Assembly (NCBI RefSeq): GCF_900113135.1
Contig: NZ_FOOH01000004.1
Location: forward strand, 1-64,000
Reading direction: 5' to 3'
Origin: Salegentibacter agarivorans
Lineage (GTDB): Bacteria; Bacteroidota; Bacteroidia; Flavobacteriales; Flavobacteriaceae
Length of the DNA stretch: 64,000 nucleotides
Of this stretch, positions 45,171-54,647 are shown piece by piece (the stretch's first letter is position 1; every line of letters begins with the position of its first letter). Made by a program: the position numbers and the translations under genes. The notes below the pieces were generated by a model. It worked only from the letters and a program-made list of their open reading frames with translations, was not told the origin of the DNA and did no database searches.

Positions 45171-48100
45171 AAAATGTTACGTCCAAACCTAAAGTTACTG
45201 TCCTTGTAGAAGGGTAACGCCCCCTATCTACACCTATATCCAAAGGATTGTTAAAAGTTTGATCTACTCCAATCTCGGGATCTAGACCATCATAGTTAGT
45301 AAATGTCAGTAAATTTTGTCCGCTTACATAAATCCTTAGTTTACTAATGGAAAGGCTTTCTAAAAGGCTTTCTGAAAAAGCATAGCCCAATTGTGCATTT
45401 TTAAGCCTTCCGTAAGAACCATCCCTCACAAAGCGGGAAGATTGTTGGGTATTCACACCGTTGTTCAAGTAGGTTACCCTTGGCACGGCGTTAGAGGTTC
45501 CTTCACCCGTCCAACGATCTAACATCTTTGTAGAAAGGTTAGTCCCCAAATCTGCTTCCAAATAATAGGCACTAGCGTTAAAAATATCGTTTCCTTGTGT
45601 ACCCTGAAAAAAGAGGCTCAAATCCCATTGCTTATAGTTAACCTCAAAATTAAGTCCGTAGGTGAAATCTGGAAAAGGCGATCCAATATAGGTTTTATCA
45701 TCATCGTTAATTATACCATCCTCATTTATATCACGATATCTAACATCGCCAGGTTGGGTATTTGGAAAAGCTGCGTTATTTTCTACTTCCTCCTGGGTTT
45801 GGAAAATACCGATCATCTCGTAACCATGGAAAGAAGCCAGGGAGTGACCAACTTCGGTACGCCCGACGCTACCAAAACCTTGTGCAGGGGCCGATAAAAT
45901 TAAACTCCCATCTGTGGCAAGTTCGGTTACTTTGTTTCTTATAAAAGAAACATTTCCACCAATTTTAAAATTAAAATCGTTAATATTTTTACGATAAGTA
46001 GTCGATAACTCCAAACCTTTATTCTCTATATCCCCAGCATTGCCAAAAGGACTTTGTTGGTATCCTGAGGTTGCCAAAATAGGCACCGCCAACAATAAAT
46101 CTGTAGTATTCTTTATAAAGTAATCTGCAGTAAAGCTTAATTGATTTTTCCAAAAAGCCATATCAATACCCACATTCTGGGTAACCGTAGTTTCCCATTT
46201 TAAATCTTGGTTCCCCGGTCTTAAGGGAGCTGCACCAACATTAGTAATCTCATTTATCCCAAAAGGGTAATTCGTATTTAGATCTAGCGTGTTAAACGTT
46301 GAGGCATTGGGTAGGTTTTGGTTACCTGTTTCCCCCCAACCTGCTCGGAATTTTAATTGATTAATAAAATCGGTTTGAAAAAAATCTTCATTATGAATAT
46401 TCCACCCTAAAGCCATAGACGGGAACTTACCCCAGCGATTATTGGATCCAAATCTAGAAGAACCATCCACACGATAGGTTGCAGTAACTAAATACCGCTC
46501 ATCGAAATTATAGTTTAGCCTACCAAAAAAGGATAATAACTTAGATTCAGATCTACCTCCATTATTGGATGCCGTGGCAACATTCCCTGAACCTAAAGTA
46601 GGGTTTGAAACACTACCTGGTATCTCACTTCTTTGGGCATTTACATTGTTGTAGCTTATTTCCTGTATTTCGTGACCTAGTAAAGCCGTAAAATCATGTT
46701 TTTTATTAAATACCTTGTTATAATTTAAGGTATTGGACCAAACCAGGCTTTTTTGCTCTGCCCTATTCAGAATATAAGTGCTTTCAGGACTGTTATATGT
46801 TGGTGCAACATTATAGTCCGGGATATAGTTATCAACTTCTATTTTATTGATATCCACACCAAAATTACTCCTAAACAGTAATCCCTCGGCGAGATTAGCT
46901 TCTAAAAAGAAATTTCCGAGGAAATTTTCCCTTTTTTCAGGCATAGAGCCAAATTCTACCAACCCAAGTGGGTTCACTGCCGAAGAGTATTGTGTCACCC
47001 CATAAGAACCATCTTCCTGAAAAAGTGGGGTTATCGGCTCTGCAATATACCCAACAAAAGCAGCACGCCTCCAGGGGTCTTGACCACTTTCTGGAGAAGA
47101 AATCCTACTGGAATTCGCATACTGTAAATTATGTCCAAACTTAATATCCTCTGTCAATTGATACGTATTATTTACCCTTAAGTTTTGGCGTTTATAGGAA
47201 GAACCTTTTATCACACCTTCTTGTGAGATATAACCATAAGACACATAATACGTAGTTTTATCGCTACGACCCGAAAAGGAAAGTTGGTGGTTCTGCACCA
47301 ATCCATCACGATAGGCCGCATCTTCCCAAGCGTAAGTAGGTAAAGATTCGGGATTTGCAAAATCGGGATTTATTTCGTTTCCATCGTTTCGGTTTGCCTC
47401 ATTAGAAAGCATCCCCCATTGCGGACCGCTCAATATATCTATATTATCTACCCGCGACTGAAAACCAGTGTACATATTATAGGAAAGCACCGGCTTTTCA
47501 CTTTTACCGGTTTTGGTTTGGATAAGCACCACCCCATTTGCACCACGAGAACCATAAATAGCCGTGGCCGATGCATCCTTTAAAACCTCAATAGATTCGG
47601 CGTCTGCCATATTAATATTCCTAATATCGTTTACGGGAATACCATCTACCACGTAAAGTGGGTCTGCATTATTCACCGTTCCTGTTCCCCGAATACGCAC
47701 CGTAGGACTAGCCCCGGGAGAACCAGAAGTTTTAGAAACCGTCACCCCGGCCGCACGGCCTTGAATGGCCTGGTTTATGGAAACATTGGCAGTTTTTTGG
47801 ATATCTTCTGAACTAATGGAAGATACCGCTCCGGTAACATCGCTTTTTTTCTGGGTGCCATAACCAACAATCACAACCTCATCCAATTTGGCCAAATCGG
47901 GTTCTAAGGTAACCTCTAAATTGGTTTTCCCTTCAACCAAAATTTCTTTTGTTATAAAACCCACGTAACTAAAAACAAGTGTAACTGAAGATTCCCCATC
48001 AATTGAGAAATTGCCATCAAAATCGGTCACAACTCCATTATTAGTTCCTTTAATCACTACAGAAACGCCGGGAAGAGGATAGCCATCACCAATCACAGTC

Positions 48101-48198
48101 CCAGTTATCGTAGTAGATTGTGCTTGGGAAATAGCTCCGCTAAATAGTAAAAAAATTACAAACAAAACTTGCAACTTGTTACTTCTAATTAATTCCAT
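45169..48198 (-). CDS. SusC-like TonB-dependent outer-membrane transporter
   Basis: The start at 48198 (MELIRSNK) gives a proper signal peptide ending in ISQAQ; the upstream in-frame start at 48243 is less likely. The 1009-residue protein begins with a carboxypeptidase-D-like domain (ITGTVIGDGYPLPGVSVVIKG, TDFDGNFSI). The TonB box/plug region follows (VIVGYGTQKKSDVTGAVSS, QAIQGRAAGV, RIRGTGTV), then a 22-strand beta barrel ending in TLGLDVTF. It imports oligosaccharides with its SusD partner. It is the first gene of the minus-strand operon, divergent from the second SusC gene. Confidence 0.95.
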   Translation of the reverse strand: MELIRSNKLQVLFVIFLLFSGAISQAQSTTITGTVIGDGYPLPGVSVVIKGTNNGVVTDFDGNFSIDGESSVTLVFSYVGFITKEILVEGKTNLEVTLEPDLAKLDEVVIVGYGTQKKSDVTGAVSSISSEDIQKTANVSINQAIQGRAAGVTVSKTSGSPGASPTVRIRGTGTVNNADPLYVVDGIPVNDIRNINMADAESIEVLKDASATAIYGSRGANGVVLIQTKTGKSEKPVLSYNMYTGFQSRVDNIDILSGPQWGMLSNEANRNDGNEINPDFANPESLPTYAWEDAAYRDGLVQNHQLSFSGRSDKTTYYVSYGYISQEGVIKGSSYKRQNLRVNNTYQLTEDIKFGHNLQYANSSRISSPESGQDPWRRAAFVGYIAEPITPLFQEDGSYGVTQYSSAVNPLGLVEFGSMPEKRENFLGNFFLEANLAEGLLFRSNFGVDINKIEVDNYIPDYNVAPTYNSPESTYILNRAEQKSLVWSNTLNYNKVFNKKHDFTALLGHEIQEISYNNVNAQRSEIPGSVSNPTLGSGNVATASNNGGRSESKLLSFFGRLNYNFDERYLVTATYRVDGSSRFGSNNRWGKFPSMALGWNIHNEDFFQTDFINQLKFRAGWGETGNQNLPNASTFNTLDLNTNYPFGINEITNVGAAPLRPGNQDLKWETTVTQNVGIDMAFWKNQLSFTADYFIKNTTDLLLAVPILATSGYQQSPFGNAGDIENKGLELSTTYRKNINDFNFKIGGNVSFIRNKVTELATDGSLILSAPAQGFGSVGRTEVGHSLASFHGYEMIGIFQTQEEVENNAAFPNTQPGDVRYRDINEDGIINDDDKTYIGSPFPDFTYGLNFEVNYKQWDLSLFFQGTQGNDIFNASAYYLEADLGTNLSTKMLDRWTGEGTSNAVPRVTYLNNGVNTQQSSRFVRDGSYGRLKNAQLGYAFSESLLESLSISKLRIYVSGQNLLTFTNYDGLDPEIGVDQTFNNPLDIGVDRGRYPSTRTVTLGLDVTF

Positions 48199-48598
48199 AT
48201 TAACTCTCTTAAATTTAGTTTCACAAATCTGGCTATTTCCCATAACTTCACTAACAACATATGTTTAATTTAATAGAACAAATTTTGAAGAAATAGAAAA
48301 CTGATATCTATTCTATTTTTTGTATAAATAAGAACCATTACTCAAGGTTAAGTATGCTCCCCCTTGCACCAGTACGATTGTAAAAACATATGATTCTATA
48401 TAAAAATCATTTGTTTTACTTTTAAGCAACAAGAAACTTTTATTAGAAAGATAAGTTTTCTGCTGACCTACCTATTACTTAATATTCTTAATGAAAAGTC
48501 CTAAGTCTTAGATTTTAAAAAAGCAGCTAACCATCTTTTTTACGTACGGAAGGAAGCCTGTCCCAACACAAAGAAATCTACGCTAAAAAACCCATGGC
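48199..48598. promoter_or_regulatory. Upstream region of minus-strand SusC operon
   Basis: 400 bp without a gene, AT-rich, upstream of the SusC gene that starts at 48198. The operon promoter should lie here, but I could not identify a convincing -7/-33 pair. Confidence 0.4.
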
Positions 48599-48947
48599 AT
48601 TGAAGAATTCCTACAATATATAGCTAATAGTAAGCAAAAATAGCTGCTGCCGCCATATGCAACAAACCACCTATTTATTACACATTATCGTGGATTTGGT
48701 CAGATCAATACGATATAAAGTTACAAATGGTATGCCTCGCTCAAGGTTATCACAAAGCTTTGGTTAGAAAAGAGAAAAAAATAAAAGCTTTTAGTGGTGG
48801 TATTTAAAAAAAGACATCTTATTGACCGTAGATGCTGTAGATAATGCCAAAACCTATGTCTACGGTACTAAATTCATAAAATCTGGACAAAAACTAAATA
48901 AATCAAAACGGGTAGACCCTTCCGAAATACTTAAACAAGCAAAGTAG
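48599..48947 (+). pseudogene. Decayed C-terminal fragment of a ferredoxin reductase
   Basis: Three overlapping frame pieces match the C-terminal third of the ferredoxin reductase at 15345-16607. Pieces are IEEFLQYIANSK, then KIAAAAICNKPPIYYTLSWIWSDQYDIKLQMVCLAQGY in another frame, then after a second shift WYLKKDILLTVDAVDNAKTYV and KFIKSGQ, ending at a TAG at 48945-48947. The intact gene reads SKVAAAAIC, WFWSDQYDVKLQMVG, WYFKDEELLAVDAVNNAKAYV and KFIKSKQ. The divergence shows it came from a paralogue rather than a recent copy. Confidence 0.85.
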
Positions 48948-48948
48948 A

Positions 48949-49083
48949 TTTACAGATATCAGTAAAACTTCGGAAATTAATTTTGTTCATACTGAAAATC
49001 CTTACAACGACTTTAAATATGAACCCCTTCTACCCCAGATGATTTGGAAGATCAAAAATCATTCAAGGTACTTCTATATAGGG
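48949..49083 (+). pseudogene. Fragment of an FG-GAP/VCBS-repeat type protein
   Basis: A short open stretch reads FTDISKTSEINFVHTENPYN and then DFKYEPLLPQM. This resembles the segment (F-x-D-V...I-x-F-x-H-x-E-N...D-F-K-x-E-x-L-L-P) of large FG-GAP/VCBS repeat proteins often found beside SusC/SusD in Bacteroidota. Homology is lost after about 49041 and a stop follows. It abuts the ferredoxin reductase fragment. Confidence 0.5.
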
Positions 49084-49705
49084 TGAAATTCACGCGCTTT
49101 TCTAAAACTATGCCTTTACAACTCATTTTTGTTATATAGTAAAATTCCCCATACCTATAAAATAATTAACTGACCATGTCAGGATATATCCAGTATTTAA
49201 AATCTTCAAAATCACAAAAATCTATAAGTGTATCTTTTAGAGACCGCAGGGAATAATAAATATCACTTGATTTTATATTCACCTTCTGATAATCAGGGTT
49301 TCCTTTTTAACAATAAATCGCTTGATATCTGGCTTGGAGACTCATTACCCTTTAGATCACATTATAACTCTATAAGAAGAATGATATACGGATATAACAT
49401 TATAGAAGTAATAAATAATTACATATTTTTCAAACATATTAACATACATTAAACTATATGTTAAATAATAAAAACTTCTGTTTTAGGTTAAAGATACCCT
49501 CTGTGAAATTCTTCTTATCCTTATGTAAGGACCACGTTGGCAGTCATATAATCAGGAAAAACCATTTGTTATAGCATTGAACTCATATGTTATTATTCAA
49601 TAGCTATTAATTTGCAAATTTTACATGACCTTAACTAAAATTTAATATATGCTCTTTTAAAAATGTATGTAACTAAAAAACTAAAACTTAATTAAATATA
49701 TTGGT
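49084..49705. promoter_or_regulatory. Upstream region of plus-strand SusC operon
   Basis: About 620 bp without a credible gene, strongly AT-rich toward the SusC start at 49706. It should contain the promoter of the plus-strand operon; no specific element was identified. Confidence 0.4.
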
Positions 49706-52700
49706 ATGAAACAAAAATATAAATCACTTTTAAAAAGGTTCTTTTTTCTTCCTCAACTACTCCTTTTTATGAGTTTTCAGGTCAATTATGCACAGAAGGA
49801 AATCTCAGGGACAGTAGTAGACGAATCTAACATGCCATTGCCGGGTGTAACCGTCCTCATAAAAAACACAAATAATGGTACGGCAACTGATTTTGATGGT
49901 AACTACAGCCTTTCTGCCGCCCCGGAAGACGTGCTTATTTTTTCCTTCTTGGGATACGAAAGCCAGGAAGTAAAGGTAGGAGAACAATCAGAAATAAATA
50001 TAACATTACAAAATAGTGCTGAAGCCATGGACGAAATCGTTGTAATTGGATATGGACAGCAAAAAAGAAAAGAAGTAACCGGGGCGGTAGCTCAAGTTAA
50101 ATCTGAAGCTTTAGAAAAAACATCCTCTTCAGATGTGGGACAGGCATTACAGGGACAAATTGCAGGTGTAAATGTTACCGCGAGTTCTGGACAACCTGGT
50201 TCTAATGCAAATATTTTAATTAGAGGTGTAAATTCCGTTTTCGGTAGTAATGAACCTTTATATGTTGTAGATGGCATTCCACAGGATGGCAATCCACAAT
50301 TAAGTATTGCTGAAATTGAGACTATCGATGTTTTAAAAGATGCAGCATCAGCTTCCATCTACGGTACAAGGGGGTCAACAGGGGTTATACTAATTACCAC
50401 AAAGCAGGGTAAAGAAGGTCAAATGAATATTAGAGCTACGAGTTATATGGGGGTTCAAAAAATCACCTCCTCTATAGATTTATTAAATTTTGAAGATTAT
50501 ATGTACGCAGATTTTCTAAGAAAATTTAATCTTAATCAAACTCTCCCAGATGAAACCTTTACTACTCTGGAGAATAATCGTTATAATTTTTTCAATGATA
50601 CAGATTTAGTATCGATTTTGGAAAATGATAATGCATTAATCCAGAATCACGACGTAAATATGTCAGGAGGGAAGAACGGTCTTGTATATAACATATCCGT
50701 TAACTACTTCGACCAGGAAGGAGTATTAATCAATTCTGGATTAGAACGTTTAAATGTGAGGGCAAACTCTACCTTTAAAAAGGGGAAATGGAAAATCACT
50801 TCAGGTATTGGGCTTCGTACAGACGAACAAAAATATACACCATGGAGAATTCTCCTAGATGGATTTAGATACAGTCCGTATTTACCTGTAATTGACCCTA
50901 ACGAAGAAACCATCTCGGATGCTGTTGGAAGCCCTACGTCTAATGATGCGAATAATTTGAATTTTTTCGCCAGAAAATTGAAACAAAGAGATACTAGAAA
51001 TGGGGATCAATTTAGTTTAAGATTTGAAGTAGAATATGCACTTACAAAGAATATAGACATAATTTCAAGAGCCGCTATAAGCCGAGACAACGATACCAGA
51101 GTAAGGGTTGATCCACTTTTTCAGTCTTTTGATGTAGATGGCAATCTTATTCCTACAACAGACAGATCAGGAGTTTGGAACCAAAGTCAAAGAGGAACCA
51201 GCAGGACATTGGAGAATATGATCAAATACAATAAAAAATTTGGTGACCATCAACTTAGTCTTCTCGCTTTATATTCTGCAGAAAAATACACTTTCACATC
51301 TTTCTTTGCAGAAAAATTCGATTTAATAAGTAATGATGTAGTGAATCTAAATGGTGCGACTCTTGATCCTAATGTAGGCACAGGTAACGGTTTTGGACAG
51401 GATCGCACGAATACACTTATAGGTATGTTGGGTAGAATTCAATATAATTTTAAAAATAAGTACATTTTAAGCTCAAGCATAAGACGGGATGGAACCAGTC
51501 GTTTTTCTGAAGATAACCGTTGGGTAATTGCACCATCAATTTCAGCTGCTTGGAATATATCAAGCGAACCGTTCTGGAAATCAGTTGAGGAAACGATAAA
51601 TTCCTTAAAAATTAGAGCTAGTTATGGTTCTACGGGCAATCAAGGTATCCTGGATTATAGTACAACTCCTACTATCTCTTTAGGTTATGATTATGTTTTT
51701 GGTTCTGCAGAAAACGATGTTTTAGCTTTAGGGGCTATTCAAACAGCTTTTCAAAATCCAGACGCTAAATGGGAAAGAAAGGTTGAGAAAAACATTGGTT
51801 TAGACGCTAATTTTTTTGACAACAAATTTTCTTTTACAGCGGACCTATATGACGGAACAAGAGAAAACATGCTGTTTCCAGTAATCTTACCTCCTTCTGC
51901 AGGTGGAGGAGGCGGAAATTCCGATGTAATTTTAAATGTTGGAGATATGCGAAATTATGGTGTTGAACTAGCGGCAAATTATAAGCATTCCGGTAAATTT
52001 TCATGGTCTGTAGGTGCTACCTACGCGGCAAATGAAAACGAAATTACAAAAATGAGTGAATCTAATAAATTTTCTTTCTTGGCTGGTAGCCAGGTCGCAC
52101 CCGGACTTCCAAATGAAGATTTGGTAACAGCTTTAAGAGAAGGATATGAAGCTGGTGCTTTCTTTTTGATAGAAACTGATGGTATTATTAGAAATCAGGA
52201 AGAACTTGAAGATTATCAGCAAATAGTACCTTCAGCTAACATCGGCGATTTACGATATGTGGATCAACCCACCATAGATACAGATGGTGATGGTATTTTA
52301 GATACAGGTGATAATACAATCACGGATGATGATAGAGTTTACAAAGGTAGTGGCGCACCAGAGTTTGAAGTAGGTTTAAATTTTAATGCTAATTACAAAA
52401 ATTTTGATCTTTCCATGCAATGGTATGGAGCTTTTGGAGGCGAAATTATTAATGGCAGCAAAGCCTACGCTTATAAGCAAGGCACACATCAAGATTTGAT
52501 CTATCAATTTTCTGATTCCAACCCAAACTCTAACATACCCACACATAGAGGTAGAGATCATGCCAATTTTCGTGGATATACAGATTTCTGGCTGCAGGAT
52601 GGATCCTTTGCCCGTATGCGAAATTTTGCAATAGGATATTCCTTTGCTAAACCTTTAATAGGAAAGTTAGGAATAAGCAAACTACGAGTTTTCGTAGCAG

Positions 52701-52840
52701 CAGACAATCCAATTACAATAACTGATTATGATGGTTTCGACCCTGAAGTAGGAAACGACGGCCTTCGTACTAGAGGTATAGACGCAGGAACTTATCCTGT
52801 TAGTTCTCAATACAGAGCAGGAATAGAAATTAATTTTTAA
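49706..52840 (+). CDS. SusC-like TonB-dependent outer-membrane transporter
   Basis: A 1044-residue transporter with a signal peptide ending near VNYAQ. A carboxypeptidase-D-like domain (ISGTVVDESNMPLPGVTVLI, TDFDGNYSL) precedes the plug (VVIGYGQQKRKEVTGAVAQ, QALQGQIAGVNV, ILIRGVNSV), then the barrel. The last residues (YRAGIEINF) form the C-terminal strand. It is distinct in sequence from the other SusC in the window, so the locus imports at least two kinds of oligosaccharide. It heads the plus-strand operon and is 11 bp from its SusD partner. Confidence 0.95.
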   Translation: MKQKYKSLLKRFFFLPQLLLFMSFQVNYAQKEISGTVVDESNMPLPGVTVLIKNTNNGTATDFDGNYSLSAAPEDVLIFSFLGYESQEVKVGEQSEINITLQNSAEAMDEIVVIGYGQQKRKEVTGAVAQVKSEALEKTSSSDVGQALQGQIAGVNVTASSGQPGSNANILIRGVNSVFGSNEPLYVVDGIPQDGNPQLSIAEIETIDVLKDAASASIYGTRGSTGVILITTKQGKEGQMNIRATSYMGVQKITSSIDLLNFEDYMYADFLRKFNLNQTLPDETFTTLENNRYNFFNDTDLVSILENDNALIQNHDVNMSGGKNGLVYNISVNYFDQEGVLINSGLERLNVRANSTFKKGKWKITSGIGLRTDEQKYTPWRILLDGFRYSPYLPVIDPNEETISDAVGSPTSNDANNLNFFARKLKQRDTRNGDQFSLRFEVEYALTKNIDIISRAAISRDNDTRVRVDPLFQSFDVDGNLIPTTDRSGVWNQSQRGTSRTLENMIKYNKKFGDHQLSLLALYSAEKYTFTSFFAEKFDLISNDVVNLNGATLDPNVGTGNGFGQDRTNTLIGMLGRIQYNFKNKYILSSSIRRDGTSRFSEDNRWVIAPSISAAWNISSEPFWKSVEETINSLKIRASYGSTGNQGILDYSTTPTISLGYDYVFGSAENDVLALGAIQTAFQNPDAKWERKVEKNIGLDANFFDNKFSFTADLYDGTRENMLFPVILPPSAGGGGGNSDVILNVGDMRNYGVELAANYKHSGKFSWSVGATYAANENEITKMSESNKFSFLAGSQVAPGLPNEDLVTALREGYEAGAFFLIETDGIIRNQEELEDYQQIVPSANIGDLRYVDQPTIDTDGDGILDTGDNTITDDDRVYKGSGAPEFEVGLNFNANYKNFDLSMQWYGAFGGEIINGSKAYAYKQGTHQDLIYQFSDSNPNSNIPTHRGRDHANFRGYTDFWLQDGSFARMRNFAIGYSFAKPLIGKLGISKLRVFVAADNPITITDYDGFDPEVGNDGLRTRGIDAGTYPVSSQYRAGIEINF

Positions 52841-52851
52841 AAAATACTTTG

Positions 52852-54636
52852 ATGAAAAATTTAACTTTTACTAAATATATTATAGGTATTCTCTGTAGTA
52901 TATTTTTCGTGTCCTGTCAAGAAGAATTTCTTGAAGAGGTAAACCCTAATGAAATTTCAACAGCAAGTTTCTGGAAAAACAACGCAGATTTAGAATCTGG
53001 ATTGAACGCTGTTTACAATGGATTAGCGAATACAAACCTCACCAATTTAAGAGCAGGTTATAACAGATCAGACCTAACGTGGCCAGGTTTTGGTAGACCC
53101 AATACTGATGATCCTTTCTACACGCACTCATTTAATGATGCCACCCCAGACCTAAATCGAAAATGGGAAGCTTTATATGTTGGTATATTCCGTGCTAATC
53201 AAGTAATCGAAAACGGGCAAAGACTTATTGACTCCTATAGCGATGAAGAACAGATGGCTGCAGCAAATGTTATGGTTGCTCAAGCTAGATTTTTGAGAGG
53301 ATTATTCTATTTCTACTTGTATACTACGTATAATGATGGTAGTGTTCCTCTAATTGATTTTGTACCTAAAAGTGAAGAAGAGTTCTTTCAACCACTTACC
53401 CCAGCGGAAGAAATCAGAAGTTTTTATTTAGCTGATTTGGAATTTGCATATGAAAACCTTCCTCCTACCTGGACAGAAAATATAAATACAGGTAAAGTGG
53501 ATGCAGCAGCAGCAGCAGCAGTTCTGGGAAAAAGTTATTTGTACGAAGAGAACTACGAACAAGCAAACGTTTATTTTGAAGACGTGTTAACCAATGGCGA
53601 TTATGGACTGTCTCTAGTTTCTAACATAGGCCTGAACTTTTCTCTTGCTGGAGAATTCAATTCAGAATCTATCTTGGAGATCAGCTATAATGCAGATTTC
53701 AAACCTGAATTATCACCTTATGCCCCGCAACAGGTTTCCAATAATTACGGCAGATTGTTTGCTCCAACTCCTCATGGAGGCTTTCGTGCTGTGTTGCCAA
53801 GCGCCTGGATTAACATCGCCTATAAAAACGATCCAATAGATACGAGTGACCCTCGGAATTATATTGAAGTCACCTCTACAGATGCTAACGGCAATGAAGT
53901 AGTCTCTACAGAATTAAGAAAATACTCCCTTAGAACATCAGCATCTATTGCTCTTATCGATGATCTAAGTACCGACTACTATAATGAACCTCCATATGCT
54001 GCTGTATTTAACAATAATGAGCCGGGATATTGGAAAAAACACACCAACTGGCGCACAGTTTCTACTGAGGTAGAGCTAGGTCCAAACAATTCCGGAATCA
54101 ATTTTAGACTTATACGACTAGCCGATGTCTATCTAATGTCTGCAGAATGTCTAATAAAGGGCGGAACTGATAACAGTGGAGTTGACGCCGCTATGGAATT
54201 AATCAATGAAGTTCGTCATCGCTCTGCTTTACAACTAATTGGGATGAAAGGAACTGGACAATACCCCGAAGCAGATCACGATGGTGAGTCTTATGACGCC
54301 CAAAAATTAATGGACCATTTAATGTTCGTGGAAAGACCCCTGGAACTTGCTATGGAGGGTCATGAAATTCGATTTCTCGACTTAAGACGCTGGGGTATTG
54401 TAAAAGAACGTTTTGAAGATCTTGCAACCAGGGCTTATTACGGTACTAATTACCCATATATCGATGACGAAGGTTTACAAAAAAATGCTTGGGGATCAGT
54501 ACTTTTGGTCGGAGAACATCCAGAGGGTCTTTTCACATACAGGGATTATCAACAGGCTGCTCAAAATTATATTCCATCAGAGCACGCATATTATCCTATT
54601 CCTAATTCAGAAACAATTGCCAATCCCAATTTTTAA
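52852..54636 (+). CDS. SusD-like glycan-binding outer-membrane lipoprotein
   Basis: The ATG at 52852 is taken as start rather than the preceding TTG. The 594-residue SusD has lipobox FVSC (about Cys21) and the typical beginning EEFLEEVNPNEISTASFWKNNADLESGLNAVYNGL. The helical core has VAQARFLRGLFYFYLYTTYN and the end FVERPLELAMEGHEIRFLDLRRWG. It is longer than the other SusD. A run of alanines (AAAAAAVLG) lies in a helix. It partners the SusC directly upstream. Confidence 0.95.
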   Translation: MKNLTFTKYIIGILCSIFFVSCQEEFLEEVNPNEISTASFWKNNADLESGLNAVYNGLANTNLTNLRAGYNRSDLTWPGFGRPNTDDPFYTHSFNDATPDLNRKWEALYVGIFRANQVIENGQRLIDSYSDEEQMAAANVMVAQARFLRGLFYFYLYTTYNDGSVPLIDFVPKSEEEFFQPLTPAEEIRSFYLADLEFAYENLPPTWTENINTGKVDAAAAAAVLGKSYLYEENYEQANVYFEDVLTNGDYGLSLVSNIGLNFSLAGEFNSESILEISYNADFKPELSPYAPQQVSNNYGRLFAPTPHGGFRAVLPSAWINIAYKNDPIDTSDPRNYIEVTSTDANGNEVVSTELRKYSLRTSASIALIDDLSTDYYNEPPYAAVFNNNEPGYWKKHTNWRTVSTEVELGPNNSGINFRLIRLADVYLMSAECLIKGGTDNSGVDAAMELINEVRHRSALQLIGMKGTGQYPEADHDGESYDAQKLMDHLMFVERPLELAMEGHEIRFLDLRRWGIVKERFEDLATRAYYGTNYPYIDDEGLQKNAWGSVLLVGEHPEGLFTYRDYQQAAQNYIPSEHAYYPIPNSETIANPNF

Positions 54637-54647
54637 AAGAAAACGAG

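Noticed and set aside
49228-49452. 74-residue plus-strand open frame upstream of the second SusC
   Set aside because: Lies in the expected promoter region, AT-rich, no motif.
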